Below, piece by piece: positions 1 to 6,967 of a DNA stretch of 43,234 nt. Position 1 is the stretch's first letter; each line of letters opens with the position of its first letter. The DNA is from a virus: the IMG/VR virus record IMGVR_UViG_3300033153_007725, positions 1 through 43,234 of that record, one strand, 5' to 3'. The notes beneath the pieces were generated by a model that was given only the letters and a program-made list of their open reading frames with translations, was not told the DNA's origin and searched no databases. Both the position numbers and the translations under genes were made by a program.

Positions 1-105
1 AAGGCCGAAGGTGACGAAAAGGGGTGCATGGATTGCCTATCTACGAATATTCTGGCTGATGCGTTCATGTGCAAAGCCAAGAAGCTCCGCGGGGGGAGAA
101 AATAA
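1..105 (+). CDS. 3' end of Cys-containing coiled-coil protein (partial)
   Basis: These are the last 34 codons plus the TAA of the gene that is complete at 42470-43225; the contig edge cuts it. The visible part contains a Cys-x-x-Cys pair (GCMDC) and ends in a basic tail (LRGGRK). It carries no information beyond the full copy. It is followed after one base by the ATG of the next gene at 107. Confidence 0.9.
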   Translation, partial: KAEGDEKGCMDCLSTNILADAFMCKAKKLRGGRK

Positions 106-114
106 AATGAGCAA
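1..114. repeat. Terminal direct repeat, left copy (contig closure)
   Basis: Bases 1-114 are identical to 43121-43234. The repeat covers the last 35 codons of one gene and the start of the next, so it is ordinary coding sequence seen twice. The simplest reading is that a circular assembly was left with an overlap and the true unit is about 43120 bp. A genuine short terminal redundancy cannot be excluded from sequence alone. Confidence 0.95.
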
Positions 115-496
115 CCTACTCAAACACGCGAAGGAAGAGCTGACCCGGGCCGGACTCTTCAAAAAGGATTCCGACTACGGCGGGATGATGGGACATGCCG
201 TCATGCGGCTGATGGAGGTCCACACCAAAGAGGGCCACAGCGTCTTTAGTAACGGTATGGCTATCCACATATTTTCTAAGCTGGCTGATTTTAAGACACT
301 GACGCCGATCACCAGCGACCCGGCAGAGTGGATGGAAATAGGCGAGGATATGTCATTCACACCCGGGCAGACTCTCTGGCAGAATAGGCGCGATTGCAGC
401 CTATTTTCCAATGACGACGGCAAGACCTACTACAGTGTGGACGACGAGAAGCGCGAGAAGAAGACGGCCGCGCAGCCAGTGCCGAAGGGGGACTGA
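107..496 (+). CDS. Hypothetical phage protein, 129 aa
   Basis: The start at 107 is set by a purine-rich ribosome site (GGGGGGAG) a few bases upstream; a longer frame reaching base 11 has no such site and overlaps the previous gene. The protein is soluble, with no signal or membrane segment. The C-terminal third holds a tryptophan-containing stretch (TLWQNRRDCSLFSNDDGKTY) of a kind seen in short uncharacterised phage early proteins, but I cannot assign a function. Its stop codon shares one base (496) with the ATG of the next gene, so the two are probably translationally coupled in the rightward early operon that crosses the contig junction. Confidence 0.75.
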   Translation: MSNLLKHAKEELTRAGLFKKDSDYGGMMGHAVMRLMEVHTKEGHSVFSNGMAIHIFSKLADFKTLTPITSDPAEWMEIGEDMSFTPGQTLWQNRRDCSLFSNDDGKTYYSVDDEKREKKTAAQPVPKGD

Positions 497-1020
497 TGCC
501 GAACACCAGCCAGATCGGGAACGCATTCGTGAAGAAGATCCGCGAGAAGGCGCTCGAGCCCAACGGCTTCAGGGTCCAGACCGCGGGGAAGCACGTCGTC
601 TGGATCCCGGAGCGCCGCTTTGATCCGCGGGCCGGGAAGGCCGTCCCTGTTTTCGAGAACGGCAAGATGAAGCTCCGGCCGATCACGCGGCAGGAGGACT
701 TCTTCGGCTGCCTGGACCTGATCGCGCTGCACCAAAGCCTCCACCCCTGCACCCATTTCATCCAGGCCACGGTCGGCGGAGATCGTGCGCGCCAGGAGCG
801 CCAGAAGAAGATCGTCGACGCGGCCTGCTGGAACATCGAATTTCAGAAGGTCCATATCTGGCAGCGCGACGACAAGGACAAGCAGCAGGTCTGGATCTAC
901 GAGCTGATTTCTACCGCGAATCCGAGCATCCCCAACGTCATGCGCTGGGTGAAGTTCGGATTCCACTTCAAAAAAGACAAGCTCTTCGACGTGCTTGAGC
1001 ACTCGAAGCAGGAGGCATGA
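496..1020 (+). CDS. Putative PD-(D/E)XK-fold protein, 174 aa
   Basis: A central segment (about residues 68-95) reads DFFGCLDLIAL, then FIQAT after about 13 residues. This resembles the core of restriction-endonuclease-fold proteins, where an Asp in a hydrophobic strand is followed by a second strand carrying the [DE]-x-K pair. Here the second strand has QAT rather than ExK, so it may be a variant active site, inactive, or a false match. The N-terminus is basic and could contact DNA. It overlaps both neighbours by ATG-stop overlaps (496 and 1017-1020). The nuclease-fold call is inference; the gene itself is well supported by coupling and length. Confidence 0.7.
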   Translation: MPNTSQIGNAFVKKIREKALEPNGFRVQTAGKHVVWIPERRFDPRAGKAVPVFENGKMKLRPITRQEDFFGCLDLIALHQSLHPCTHFIQATVGGDRARQERQKKIVDAACWNIEFQKVHIWQRDDKDKQQVWIYELISTANPSIPNVMRWVKFGFHFKKDKLFDVLEHSKQEA

Positions 1021-1316
1021 TGGGCGGAGCGACCGCGACGAAGGAAGGGCCGAAGCAGAAGGAGCTGGACGGAATGCCGACGCGCAGCGGGCTGGGAAAG
1101 CTGTGCTACGACCGGCTGATCATCACCGGCCAGATCCGGAAGAAGAAGGACGATCTTGCCAAGCAGGACGACAAGATCCTATCTTCGATGAAGGAGCAGA
1201 AAAAGGAAGTGGTGAAGTTCCAGGACCCGGACACCAAGGAATACTACGAGTTCAAGGTGAACGTGGGCCACGACAAGGTGGGGGTTCGGAAGATCCCCAA
1301 CAAGCAGGAGACGTAG
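1017..1316 (+). CDS. Hypothetical charged protein, 99 aa
   Basis: The start ATG overlaps the stop of the upstream gene (ATGATG at 1017), indicating coupled translation. The protein is rich in Lys, Asp and Glu, with a predicted helical/coiled-coil middle (about residues 40-70, KKKDDLAKQDDKILSSMKEQ), and no Cys or membrane segment. I do not recognise the family. Such short charged proteins next to nuclease-like genes can be accessory factors, but nothing in the sequence shows that here. Confidence 0.65.
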   Translation: MMGGATATKEGPKQKELDGMPTRSGLGKLCYDRLIITGQIRKKKDDLAKQDDKILSSMKEQKKEVVKFQDPDTKEYYEFKVNVGHDKVGVRKIPNKQET

Positions 1317-1334
1317 AGAACCGCCGGCGCCAGG

Positions 1335-1778
1335 ATGGGCCGGCACGATTTTATGGCAAAGTGGAACGTCGGTCCAAAAAATGGGTTATGGAAGGGTGGT
1401 CGATCTATCGCCTCTAATGGATATGTTCTCGTCAGAGTTGGAACATCGCACCACCTTGCTGATGTGCGTGGATATGCATATGAGCATCGAATCGTAGCCG
1501 AAAAGAAACTTGGCCGCAAACTCAGAAGGGGTGAAATAGCCCACCACAAAAACGGTGTAAAGACCGACAATAAGCCCTCTAATATCGAGGTAATGAAGAC
1601 GATTGCTCACCACCGAAAGAATCATCGTGCAGCTGGATCCAAGCTCAGAAATCCAAATGAGTCTAATCCGTTGGTGCTTTGTCGTTGTCGATGCGGTTCA
1701 TTATTCAGGAAGTTCGACAAATCAGGTAGACCAAGAGTCTTTGTCTCGGGACACAACACTATAAATCGGGGGAAGTGA
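1335..1778 (+). CDS. HNH homing-type endonuclease
   Basis: An HNH nuclease of about 147 residues. The N-terminus has a WKGG motif, followed by an EHRIVAEKKLGR helix, then the core with HH at about residues 70-71, an Asn in the KPSNIEVM segment and a distal AHHRKNH cluster that would bind the catalytic metal and DNA. A C-terminal CRCRCG suggests a small zinc-binding DNA-recognition element. Base composition is clearly more AT-rich than the flanking genes and codon use looks different, as expected for an inserted selfish endonuclease. An in-frame ATG at 1353 (MAKWNVG) is an alternative start; neither start has a strong ribosome site. It ends against the next gene, whose ATG overlaps its TGA. 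Confidence 0.85.
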   Translation: MGRHDFMAKWNVGPKNGLWKGGRSIASNGYVLVRVGTSHHLADVRGYAYEHRIVAEKKLGRKLRRGEIAHHKNGVKTDNKPSNIEVMKTIAHHRKNHRAAGSKLRNPNESNPLVLCRCRCGSLFRKFDKSGRPRVFVSGHNTINRGK

Positions 1779-2722
1779 TGCAGAAAACAGGTATCGAATA
1801 TCTCTCACACGTCTGGAATCCAATCGCCACGAGATGCACGAAGGCGTCTCCTGGGTGCGACAATTGCTGGCATCTAAAGATGGCAAAGCGTCACGCGGCA
1901 AACCCAATGATACGCAAGGAGGTACGTGAGGCCCGCGGCGGCGGGAAGCCGTGGCTTAATGAGAAGGAACTCGCGGCGCCCCTCACGCTTCGCAAGCCAG
2001 CGCGGATCGGCGTGATGTTTATGGGCGACCTCTTCCACGAGTCGGTGCCGGATGAGTGGATCGCTGAGGTTTTTGGTGTCATGGCTGTCGCTGGCGCGAT
2101 GGCCCCAGGGGAGTCATCTCTGGATGGTGCATTCTTTATGGGCTCCGTAAAGCGAAGCGGTGGCCCTCACACATTTCAAGTTCTCACGAAGAGGCCGGGA
2201 AGGATGAAGACCCTCCTGACCTCTGTGGCTTTCCGAAGGAAGATCGCCCGCGCGGCATACAATAGGGCAATGGATAGGCGGGACGCCGGGTATTTGCACG
2301 ACTGCATTTCGGATAAGGATAACCCGAGAGCCCCTTGCCGAGCCGGCAGGATGTGGCCACTCTCGAACGTCCACATCGGCGTCACCGCCGAGAACCAGGA
2401 GCAGGCCGACAAGCGCATCCCGATTCTGCTGGAGACCCCGGCGGCGGTTCGGTTCGTGAGTGTGGAGCCGATGTTGGGTGCTATCGCGTTACCCGGGATT
2501 GGATTTCCACAGAGTCTTCGATTCCGGTGTGGGCCGAGGCTCGATTGGGTAATCTGCGGAGCTGAGACTGGCCCAGGCAAGCGCCCGATGGATCTGGATT
2601 GGGCCAGACACCTGCGCGGCCAATGTGCGGCGGCGGGCGTCCCGTTCTTCTTCAAGAAGGACTCACGGGGAGGGACAACCCTCGACGGTAAGACCCACAA
2701 CGAGTATCCGGTAAAAATCTGA
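1778..2722 (+). CDS. DUF5131 / phage Gp37-Gp68 family protein
   Basis: A 314-residue protein with the hallmark N-terminus of the family: an Asn-Pro-x-x-x-C segment (WNPIATRC) followed by SPGCDNCW, giving a CxxxxxxxCxxC-type cysteine cluster that probably binds a metal or Fe-S cluster. Later conserved pieces include FMGDLFHE (about residues 74-81), FQVLTKRP (about 132-139), NVHIGVTAENQEQAD, RFVSVEPMLG and DWVICGAETG. This family is widespread in phages and mobile elements and distantly resembles radical-SAM-like barrels, but its reaction is not established. The start at 1778 follows a strong GGGGGAAG site and overlaps the HNH stop. It is in the same operon as the GroES and integrase genes. Confidence 0.9.
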   Translation: MQKTGIEYLSHVWNPIATRCTKASPGCDNCWHLKMAKRHAANPMIRKEVREARGGGKPWLNEKELAAPLTLRKPARIGVMFMGDLFHESVPDEWIAEVFGVMAVAGAMAPGESSLDGAFFMGSVKRSGGPHTFQVLTKRPGRMKTLLTSVAFRRKIARAAYNRAMDRRDAGYLHDCISDKDNPRAPCRAGRMWPLSNVHIGVTAENQEQADKRIPILLETPAAVRFVSVEPMLGAIALPGIGFPQSLRFRCGPRLDWVICGAETGPGKRPMDLDWARHLRGQCAAAGVPFFFKKDSRGGTTLDGKTHNEYPVKI

Positions 2723-2735
2723 AGGAGGAATCGAC

Positions 2736-3134
2736 ATGGAAGGACCGAACGTAATCAGGCAGCGCGAGCTGCAGCCGGTTGGCGACAAGATCATGGTCAA
2801 GCCGTTGAAGGCGGAGAAGATAACGAAGGGCGGGATCCACATCCCGGACACCGCGAAGCGCCCGCCGCTCATGGGCCTGGTGCTGGCGGCCGGCCCGGGG
2901 CGGCATTCGGAAGCCGGCACCCTGATCGAAAGCCCGGTTAAGGCCGGCCAGCGCGTTGTCTTCCATCGCTTCAGCGGCACCGAAATCAACGACACGGACG
3001 ACAACACCGTAATCCTCATGACGACAGACGACGTGCTGGCAATCATCGAATCCCCGCCGTCGAGTAAATGTTGCCTATGCGGGAATGATCCCCTCGCAGA
3101 AAGAACAGATAATCGGGACCAGGTAAAAGCCTGA
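2736..3134 (+). CDS. groES: GroES-like co-chaperonin (Cpn10)
   Basis: A 132-residue GroES-family protein. The beta-barrel core is recognisable: LQPVGDKIMVKPL at the N-terminus, KGGIHIPDTAKRPP (the mobile loop that contacts GroEL), GLVLAAGPGRH (roof/core strand) and VKAGQRVVFHRFSGTEI, ending DDVLAIIE. It would cap the host GroEL to fold phage proteins such as the capsid; no GroEL gene is present. The start follows AAGGAGG with good spacing. After the usual C-terminus there is an extra tail of roughly 30 residues containing CCLCG, which normal GroES lacks; it could be a lineage-specific addition. The stop overlaps the integrase ATG. Confidence 0.93.
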   Translation: MEGPNVIRQRELQPVGDKIMVKPLKAEKITKGGIHIPDTAKRPPLMGLVLAAGPGRHSEAGTLIESPVKAGQRVVFHRFSGTEINDTDDNTVILMTTDDVLAIIESPPSSKCCLCGNDPLAERTDNRDQVKA

Positions 3135-4156
3135 TGGTCCCGGACAGATCGCTCGCCCCCGGCCTACCTACAAGCACCCCCAAGGCAGCTAGTAGTAATC
3201 CGGGGGCGGGCCTTCGGTCCGCCTTTCACGCATTCGTCCGGCTCACGGTAGCGGACGGCATGGCAAGCGAGCGCACGGTGAAGAGCTACGCGGCCGGCCT
3301 GGAGCACTTTTTGGCCTGGTGCGTCAGGCAGGATATCAACCCTGAGAAAGCAGGCAGAACCGAGATCGAGAGATACCGGAGCAGGCTGGCGTCCGAGTTC
3401 GCGCGCGCCACGATCAAGCTCCGGCTGATCCCTGTCCGCCTGCTTTATGAGGCGCTCCAGAGATCCGGCCGGCGCCTTGACAACCCGGCCGCATATGTTC
3501 GCGCTCCAAGAGACAGAACGAAACCGGCGCAGGCCGTGACCAGGAAGGCTCTTGAACCCGCGGAGGTAACGCGCTTCGTTTCGGCGCTCTCTGTCCCGGA
3601 CACAATCCACGGATCCAGGGACCGCGCGATTATCCTGCTGATGCTTTTGCAGGGGCTCAGAGCTCATGAAGTGGCCGGGCTGCTGAATGATAATGTGGAC
3701 CTGGACGCCTTCAACCATGTCGAGATCCATGGCAAGGGGAGGAAGTGGCGGACGGTGGTGCTCTGCAGGATGATGCGCGAGGCAATGATCCGGTGGTCCC
3801 GGTATCGCGGCAAGATGGGAATGGCCTGGCCGCTCTTCTACTCGCTCGAGTCCCCTAGGATTGGAGACTCAGACCCGAAGCCCCTGAGCGTCAGGACTAT
3901 CGAGAGGATAACGGACAAGTATCTCCGGGCGGCCGGCCTGAAGCGAAAGGGCCGCTCCGCCCATTCCCTGCGCCACACCTATGCTATTATGGCCGTACTG
4001 GCAGGCGCGAAGAGGGAGAAGATAGGCGAGAGCATGGGGCATGAGAGTTTGAGTACGACGGACATTTACATCCGGGCCGCGGCGATCTGGCAGGACAACC
4101 CGGCCGACGCCGTAAACAACCTGATCGAGAAAGGAGTCAAGGAATGCCGACCATGA
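3134..4156 (+). CDS. int: Tyrosine recombinase / phage integrase
   Basis: A 340-residue tyrosine recombinase. The N-terminal SAM-like core-binding domain lies at about residues 28-120 (LTVADGMASERTVKSYAAGL). The catalytic domain shows the full set: R176 (QGLRAHEV), a Lys in the HGKGRKWRTV hairpin (201 or 204), H277-x-x-R280 (HSLRHTY), H303 (MGHESL) and nucleophile Y312 (DIYIR). It should catalyse site-specific integration/excision or multimer resolution. The start (TGATG) overlaps the GroES stop. It has no obvious adjacent excisionase. An attachment site was not identified; the 4465-4695 non-coding stretch just downstream is the natural place to look. Confidence 0.95.
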   Translation: MVPDRSLAPGLPTSTPKAASSNPGAGLRSAFHAFVRLTVADGMASERTVKSYAAGLEHFLAWCVRQDINPEKAGRTEIERYRSRLASEFARATIKLRLIPVRLLYEALQRSGRRLDNPAAYVRAPRDRTKPAQAVTRKALEPAEVTRFVSALSVPDTIHGSRDRAIILLMLLQGLRAHEVAGLLNDNVDLDAFNHVEIHGKGRKWRTVVLCRMMREAMIRWSRYRGKMGMAWPLFYSLESPRIGDSDPKPLSVRTIERITDKYLRAAGLKRKGRSAHSLRHTYAIMAVLAGAKREKIGESMGHESLSTTDIYIRAAAIWQDNPADAVNNLIEKGVKECRP

Positions 4157-4464
4157 ACGTGACCAAGCTGGGAGACGGAGTAGGACCCGAGGATAAGAAG
4201 GTAACTTTCAACGACGAGAACGGGGCCATCGTGGTCCGCGATTTCGCCACCAAGGAGCAGATCATCCTCTGCGGAACCCTGGCGGGCGCCGCGGAGCAGG
4301 GCTACAAGCTGATGGAGCCGGCCGCCGGCGCCGCGGAGGACAAGGGCGGAGATCAGAATCCCTGCGGCACCGAGGAATCCGGCGAAGGGAAGAGCGACGC
4401 CGGCCCCAGCGAGGGATCCGGGGAAGGGGCCCAGCAGGAGGAAAACACGCCCGAGGCGTCCTAA
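4144..4464 (+). CDS. Hypothetical acidic protein, 106 aa
   Basis: The gene overlaps the end of the integrase by 13 bases and is preceded by AAAGGAG. The N-terminal half (residues 1-60) looks folded, with alternating hydrophobic residues (KVTFNDENGAIVVRDF, IILCGTLAGAAEQGYKL). The C-terminal half is a low-complexity acidic tail rich in Glu, Gly, Ser and Asp, such as GEGKSDAGPSEGSGEG. No family recognised. It is the last gene before the bidirectional terminator, so it closes the rightward operon. Confidence 0.7.
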   Translation: MPTMNVTKLGDGVGPEDKKVTFNDENGAIVVRDFATKEQIILCGTLAGAAEQGYKLMEPAAGAAEDKGGDQNPCGTEESGEGKSDAGPSEGSGEGAQQEENTPEAS

Positions 4465-4488
4465 GAATCGACAGATCCACGAAAAGCA

Positions 4489-4524
4489 ACAGCCCCCGAG
4501 CTTTTGGCCCGGGGGCTGTCTTTT
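4489..4524. terminator. Bidirectional rho-independent terminator
   Basis: A 13-base stem (4489-4501 with 4507-4519, one mismatch) around a 5-base loop, followed by CTTTTG on the + strand. On the - strand the hairpin is followed by GTTGCTTTT, so it can stop transcription in both directions. It sits exactly between the converging rightward (ending 4464) and leftward (ending 4696) operons, which supports the function. Confidence 0.9.
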
Positions 4525-4591
4525 GTCCTGCTGCGCTTGGGGGCGCTGCGATCTGTCTTTTATCCTACGGCTTCAAAGCTGTCTTTTGTCC
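4516..4591. repeat. Three 13-bp direct repeats (iteron-like)
   Basis: CTGTCTTTTGTCC occurs at 4516-4528 and 4579-4591, and CTGTCTTTTATCC (one change) at 4553-4565. Spacings are 37 and 26 bases. The first copy shares its left end with the terminator. Short phased direct repeats next to DnaA boxes are typical of plasmid and phage replication origins, where an initiator binds. No initiator protein is recognisable in the window, so the role is inferred. Confidence 0.6.
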
Positions 4592-4664
4592 GTGAGGTCC
4601 CGCGCTACCGATCGGGGCCGCGGGCCAGGCCGAGCGAAAAAAGTGGCCTGCGATCCACCCCACC

Positions 4665-4694
4665 TGTGGATAACCCCTGTGGATATGTGGATAA
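4665..4694. other. Cluster of three DnaA boxes, candidate replication origin
   Basis: Reading the + strand, TGTGGATAA (4665-4673), TGTGGATAT (4678-4686) and TGTGGATAA (4686-4694). Two are perfect matches to the reverse complement of the DnaA box TTATCCACA and the third differs at its last base; all point the same way within 30 bases. Together with the iteron-like repeats just upstream and the position between convergent operons, this is a good origin candidate. The last box abuts the stop codon of the leftward gene at 4696. Confidence 0.7.
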
Positions 4695-4695
4695 C

Positions 4696-5052
4696 TCAAA
4701 GCGCGGACCTCTCCGAAAGCCGGTCCCGCCAGTCCCGGACGGCCTGCTCTACCTCCGCCCGGGACAGCTCCCGAGCCCCCGCCACAAGCTCCGCCGCCCG
4801 CTTCCGCTCCCTGCGCCGCCGCAGTATGGCCGAGCGCCCGCCAAGCAGCAGCGGCATTTGCTCCCCGGCCCGCGTCCGCTGAAAGCCGCCCCTCCGGCGA
4901 TCAACGCAGACGCAGCAGGAGCAGATCCTAGAGCGCGGCCGGTCCTGCAGCGGGAACGTGACCCGCTCCGGGACCCGGAACCGCTGGCAATGCTTCCCGC
5001 CCTTGTACGGTGACGGGCAGTAGATTATCCGAACCGTAGCCGTGCCCTCCAT
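4696..5052 (-). CDS. Hypothetical Cys-containing basic protein, 118 aa
   Basis: Last gene of the leftward operon. The N-terminal part contains a cluster of cysteines (RICSCCVCVDRRR, about residues 42-54, plus Cys at about 12 and 22) that may bind zinc. The C-terminal half is a long charged helix rich in Arg, Glu and Ala (RRRRERKRAAELVAGARELS). Overlap with the end of the upstream gene is 28 bases. No family recognised. A small DNA-binding protein encoded right beside the DnaA boxes could be a replication or partition factor, but that rests on position only. Confidence 0.6.
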   Translation of the reverse strand: MEGTATVRIIYCPSPYKGGKHCQRFRVPERVTFPLQDRPRSRICSCCVCVDRRRGGFQRTRAGEQMPLLLGGRSAILRRRRERKRAAELVAGARELSRAEVEQAVRDWRDRLSERSAL

Positions 5053-5288
5053 TCCGCGCCCGAGACGCGGACCGGGACGCCGCGCCAGTAGGCGCGCTCG
5101 ATATGGGCCAGGACGAAACGCACCCCAACGCGCTCCAGGCCCTTCAAGACGCAGGCGTCAAGCGCCCGGCGCTCTATGTCGTCCTCGTGCTGGGGCCATT
5201 CAGGCGGGCAGGCGCAGACCTGCGATCCAGTCAATGGGCCGAAGTCTGAGAGCGGACAGCCCTGCTTGTGTGTCAGCTTCGAGCTCAT
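5025..5288 (-). CDS. Hypothetical protein, 87 aa
   Basis: Start chosen at the ATG that overlaps the upstream stop (ATGA, 5285-5288); a longer frame exists but would run deep into the upstream gene. Residues 9-31 carry three cysteines (QGCPLSDFGPLTGSQVCACP), followed by a helical region (DDIERRALDACVLKGLERVG) and an Arg-rich end. Possibly a small metal-binding protein. No recognised family. Translation is probably coupled to the hairpin-led gene before it. Confidence 0.6.
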   Translation of the reverse strand: MSSKLTHKQGCPLSDFGPLTGSQVCACPPEWPQHEDDIERRALDACVLKGLERVGVRFVLAHIERAYWRGVPVRVSGAEWRARLRFG

Positions 5289-5467
5289 GCAGCCGCCACC
5301 GGCCGCCCCTGCGCGCGGTCGAAGTCCGGCCCACACATGAGCCCCCGGCCCGTCATGACCCAGCCCTGCCCCGGGTCTTTGGAGTACGACTTAACCGGCA
5401 GCCTGTGACCTATCGAGAACACGCCGCAAAGCCACGGCGCGCCGCATGATATACAATTCCTGCTCAT
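5285..5467 (-). CDS. Small Cys-containing protein behind leader hairpin, 60 aa
   Basis: The start is the ATG one base after the repeated leader hairpin (5469-5484); the frame opens 4 codons earlier inside the hairpin, but the other copies show the real start follows it. Residues 4-14 read NCISCGAPWLCG, a Cys-x-x-Cys element with a third Cys, suggesting zinc binding; another Cys follows in the GRGLMCGPDFD segment. The ATG and stop overlaps with the following gene (ATGA) indicate coupling. Function unknown. Confidence 0.65.
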   Translation of the reverse strand: MSRNCISCGAPWLCGVFSIGHRLPVKSYSKDPGQGWVMTGRGLMCGPDFDRAQGRPVAAA

Positions 5468-5576
5468 AAGCACCCCCAAGTGCTACGGATTCCCGGGCAG
5501 CTCGCCCGGACCTGGGAGCCCAGCAGGCCCCCGGGACCGGACGCCGAGAGCCCGAAGGCCCCCGGCGCCCCGCGAT
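5468..5576 (-). promoter_or_regulatory. Structured leader, copy 1
   Basis: Intergenic leader read leftward. It holds a GC-rich stem (CCGGGC / GCCCGG with a short loop) and then, directly before the start codon, AGCACTTGGGGGTGCT (5469-5484): a 5-bp stem whose 6-base loop supplies the G-rich ribosome site. The GGGCCTGCTG segment farther upstream is shared with copy 2 and, weakly, copy 3. The same arrangement recurs at 6884 and 7989, and the hairpin alone at 8252. Confidence 0.8.
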
Positions 5577-5666
5577 CTACAGCACGCCGCAGCGCTGCAG
5601 CAGCCAAGCAGCCAGCACCACGGCCGAGAGAAGCGCCCAGGCGATATTGACCGCCCGCCCCGCCAT
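5577..5666 (-). CDS. 29-aa single-pass membrane peptide
   Basis: The ATG overlaps the stop of the DUF932 gene (TAATG at 5664-5668), arguing for translational coupling. The peptide is almost entirely one hydrophobic helix (AVNIAWALLSAVVLAAWLL, about residues 5-23) with short polar ends (MAGR at the N-terminus, QRCGVL at the C-terminus). Such tiny phage membrane peptides may act in lysis or exclusion, but nothing here decides it. It is below usual gene-calling cut-offs. Confidence 0.55.
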   Translation of the reverse strand: MAGRAVNIAWALLSAVVLAAWLLQRCGVL

Positions 5667-6883
5667 TAAGCGGCCGTCCCCGCCGCGACCTTTTCCGGGA
5701 GAGGCTGCTTGAGCAGCTTTCCCGCGAGCGCTTCCATGTCCGCCCCTTCCTCCGCCCCGGGCAGGTCCTGCGCATGGCGCGCGACAGCCTGCGCCAGCCC
5801 GTAGCGGTTCGCGTCGTAATCCTTGACGAAGTACCCCAGCACCGCGTCCCGCGCTGTATCGCTCATTTGATGCGCCTTTGCGATGTTTTCCACGGCCGCC
5901 TGGGGTGCCCGGATCTCCTGGCTTTGGGCGCTCCGGCACACGTCGACGATCCGCTTGAAGACCTCCGGCTTGAAAGCCGCGTTGACAGTATCGCGCGCCT
6001 TCATGTAGATGGCCTTCGACTCCTGCGACAGCGTAGCGTCGGAGAAGATCCCGACATTGAGCCGCTCGCCCAGGTGCACCCGGCCGATAACGTCCTCGAC
6101 CGTCGCAAGGTTAAAGCAGATCGCTTGCACGATCCCGACCCGGACCCAGAACCCACCGTGCCCGGTTTCGCTGTTCCCGATGGTGATGAGAGGGTGCACC
6201 GTGCCCGGCCCGCCCGGAAGCCCGCCTTCCGAATTCGCGCCGACCTTCCCGAGATACTCCTGATTCCCGAGCCCGCCCGCGTACCAGTCCCGCTTGCTGC
6301 CCTGCGCCCGGCGGTAATCGAGCGCGTCATAGATGGCCCGGGACGTGAACTTGATCCGCATACAGGTGTCAGAGAGCGCCGCCTCTATGACCTCGCCCCC
6401 GTTCGCGCGCACCGCGTCGAGCGCCGCAAAGGCGATGTCGTAATTGTCGAGCACCCGGTAACGATCGGACAGGAACGCGCGGACATTCCCATCCAGGCAC
6501 CGGACCAGCCGCCGCGCGGGCCCGTCCTGCATAAGCCCATTCAGCAGCTCCGCCGCGCGCACCGGCCGCTTTTCAACTAGCCGCTGCATGAACTTCGACG
6601 GTATGTCTGGGTCCTGCTTCTGGCCCGCCTGGGTCAGCGCCCCGGGCTTGAGCAGCAGCCCGTTTTTGTCGATCCATTCCCCCGCGCGCGTATCCGCCGC
6701 GTGCAGGTACAGCCGGCCCGGCTGCCCAGCCGGCCCCGACTCCGGCCGAAACTCTAGGCTGCGCGTATCCGCAACGAAGTCCACCTTTGACGCCTTCTGG
6801 CGCTCGAGCTCCGCGACCAGCTTGCCGAGATTGCCCCGGCCCGACCATGCTTTGTTCCGTGCATACTCTGATTTCTGCTCCAT
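5666..6883 (-). CDS. DUF932 phage/plasmid-like protein, 405 aa
   Basis: Matches the DUF932 / phage-plasmid-like (TIGR03299-type) family by its central features: a YLH segment near residue 60, FLSDRYRVLDNYDIAFAALD (about residues 137-156), repeated beta-rich blocks around TCMRIKFTSRAI, and a TIGNSETGHGGFWVRVGIVQAICFN-type block that carries the domain signature (about residues 230-255). These proteins are common on conjugative plasmids, phages and ICEs; their molecular function is unknown. The start follows a leader hairpin (TGCACTTGGGGGTGCA) with zero spacing. The gene is the largest of the leftward operon and couples to a membrane peptide. Confidence 0.85.
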   Translation of the reverse strand: MEQKSEYARNKAWSGRGNLGKLVAELERQKASKVDFVADTRSLEFRPESGPAGQPGRLYLHAADTRAGEWIDKNGLLLKPGALTQAGQKQDPDIPSKFMQRLVEKRPVRAAELLNGLMQDGPARRLVRCLDGNVRAFLSDRYRVLDNYDIAFAALDAVRANGGEVIEAALSDTCMRIKFTSRAIYDALDYRRAQGSKRDWYAGGLGNQEYLGKVGANSEGGLPGGPGTVHPLITIGNSETGHGGFWVRVGIVQAICFNLATVEDVIGRVHLGERLNVGIFSDATLSQESKAIYMKARDTVNAAFKPEVFKRIVDVCRSAQSQEIRAPQAAVENIAKAHQMSDTARDAVLGYFVKDYDANRYGLAQAVARHAQDLPGAEEGADMEALAGKLLKQPLPEKVAAGTAA

Positions 6884-6967
6884 TGCACCCCCAAGTGCAT
6901 TTAATTTCCGGGTAAGGCCCGGACCAGGGACGACGGACCAGCAGGCCCGCCGCCCCGCGTCCGCGTC
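6884..6967 (-). promoter_or_regulatory. Structured leader, copy 2 (covarying stem)
   Basis: Second copy of the leader. The hairpin TGCACTTGGGGGTGCA (6884-6899) ends directly at the DUF932 ATG. Its outer base pair is T-A where the other copies have A-T, a compensatory change that keeps the stem intact. Upstream in the message are the CCGGG/CCCGG stem and the GGGCCTGCTGG segment also found in copy 1. Confidence 0.82.

Noticed and set aside
5774-6580. Long 268-codon frame opposite the DUF932 gene
   Set aside because: It is the antisense shadow of a well-supported gene in GC-rich DNA; the Asp/Pro/Arg-rich translation has no family features.
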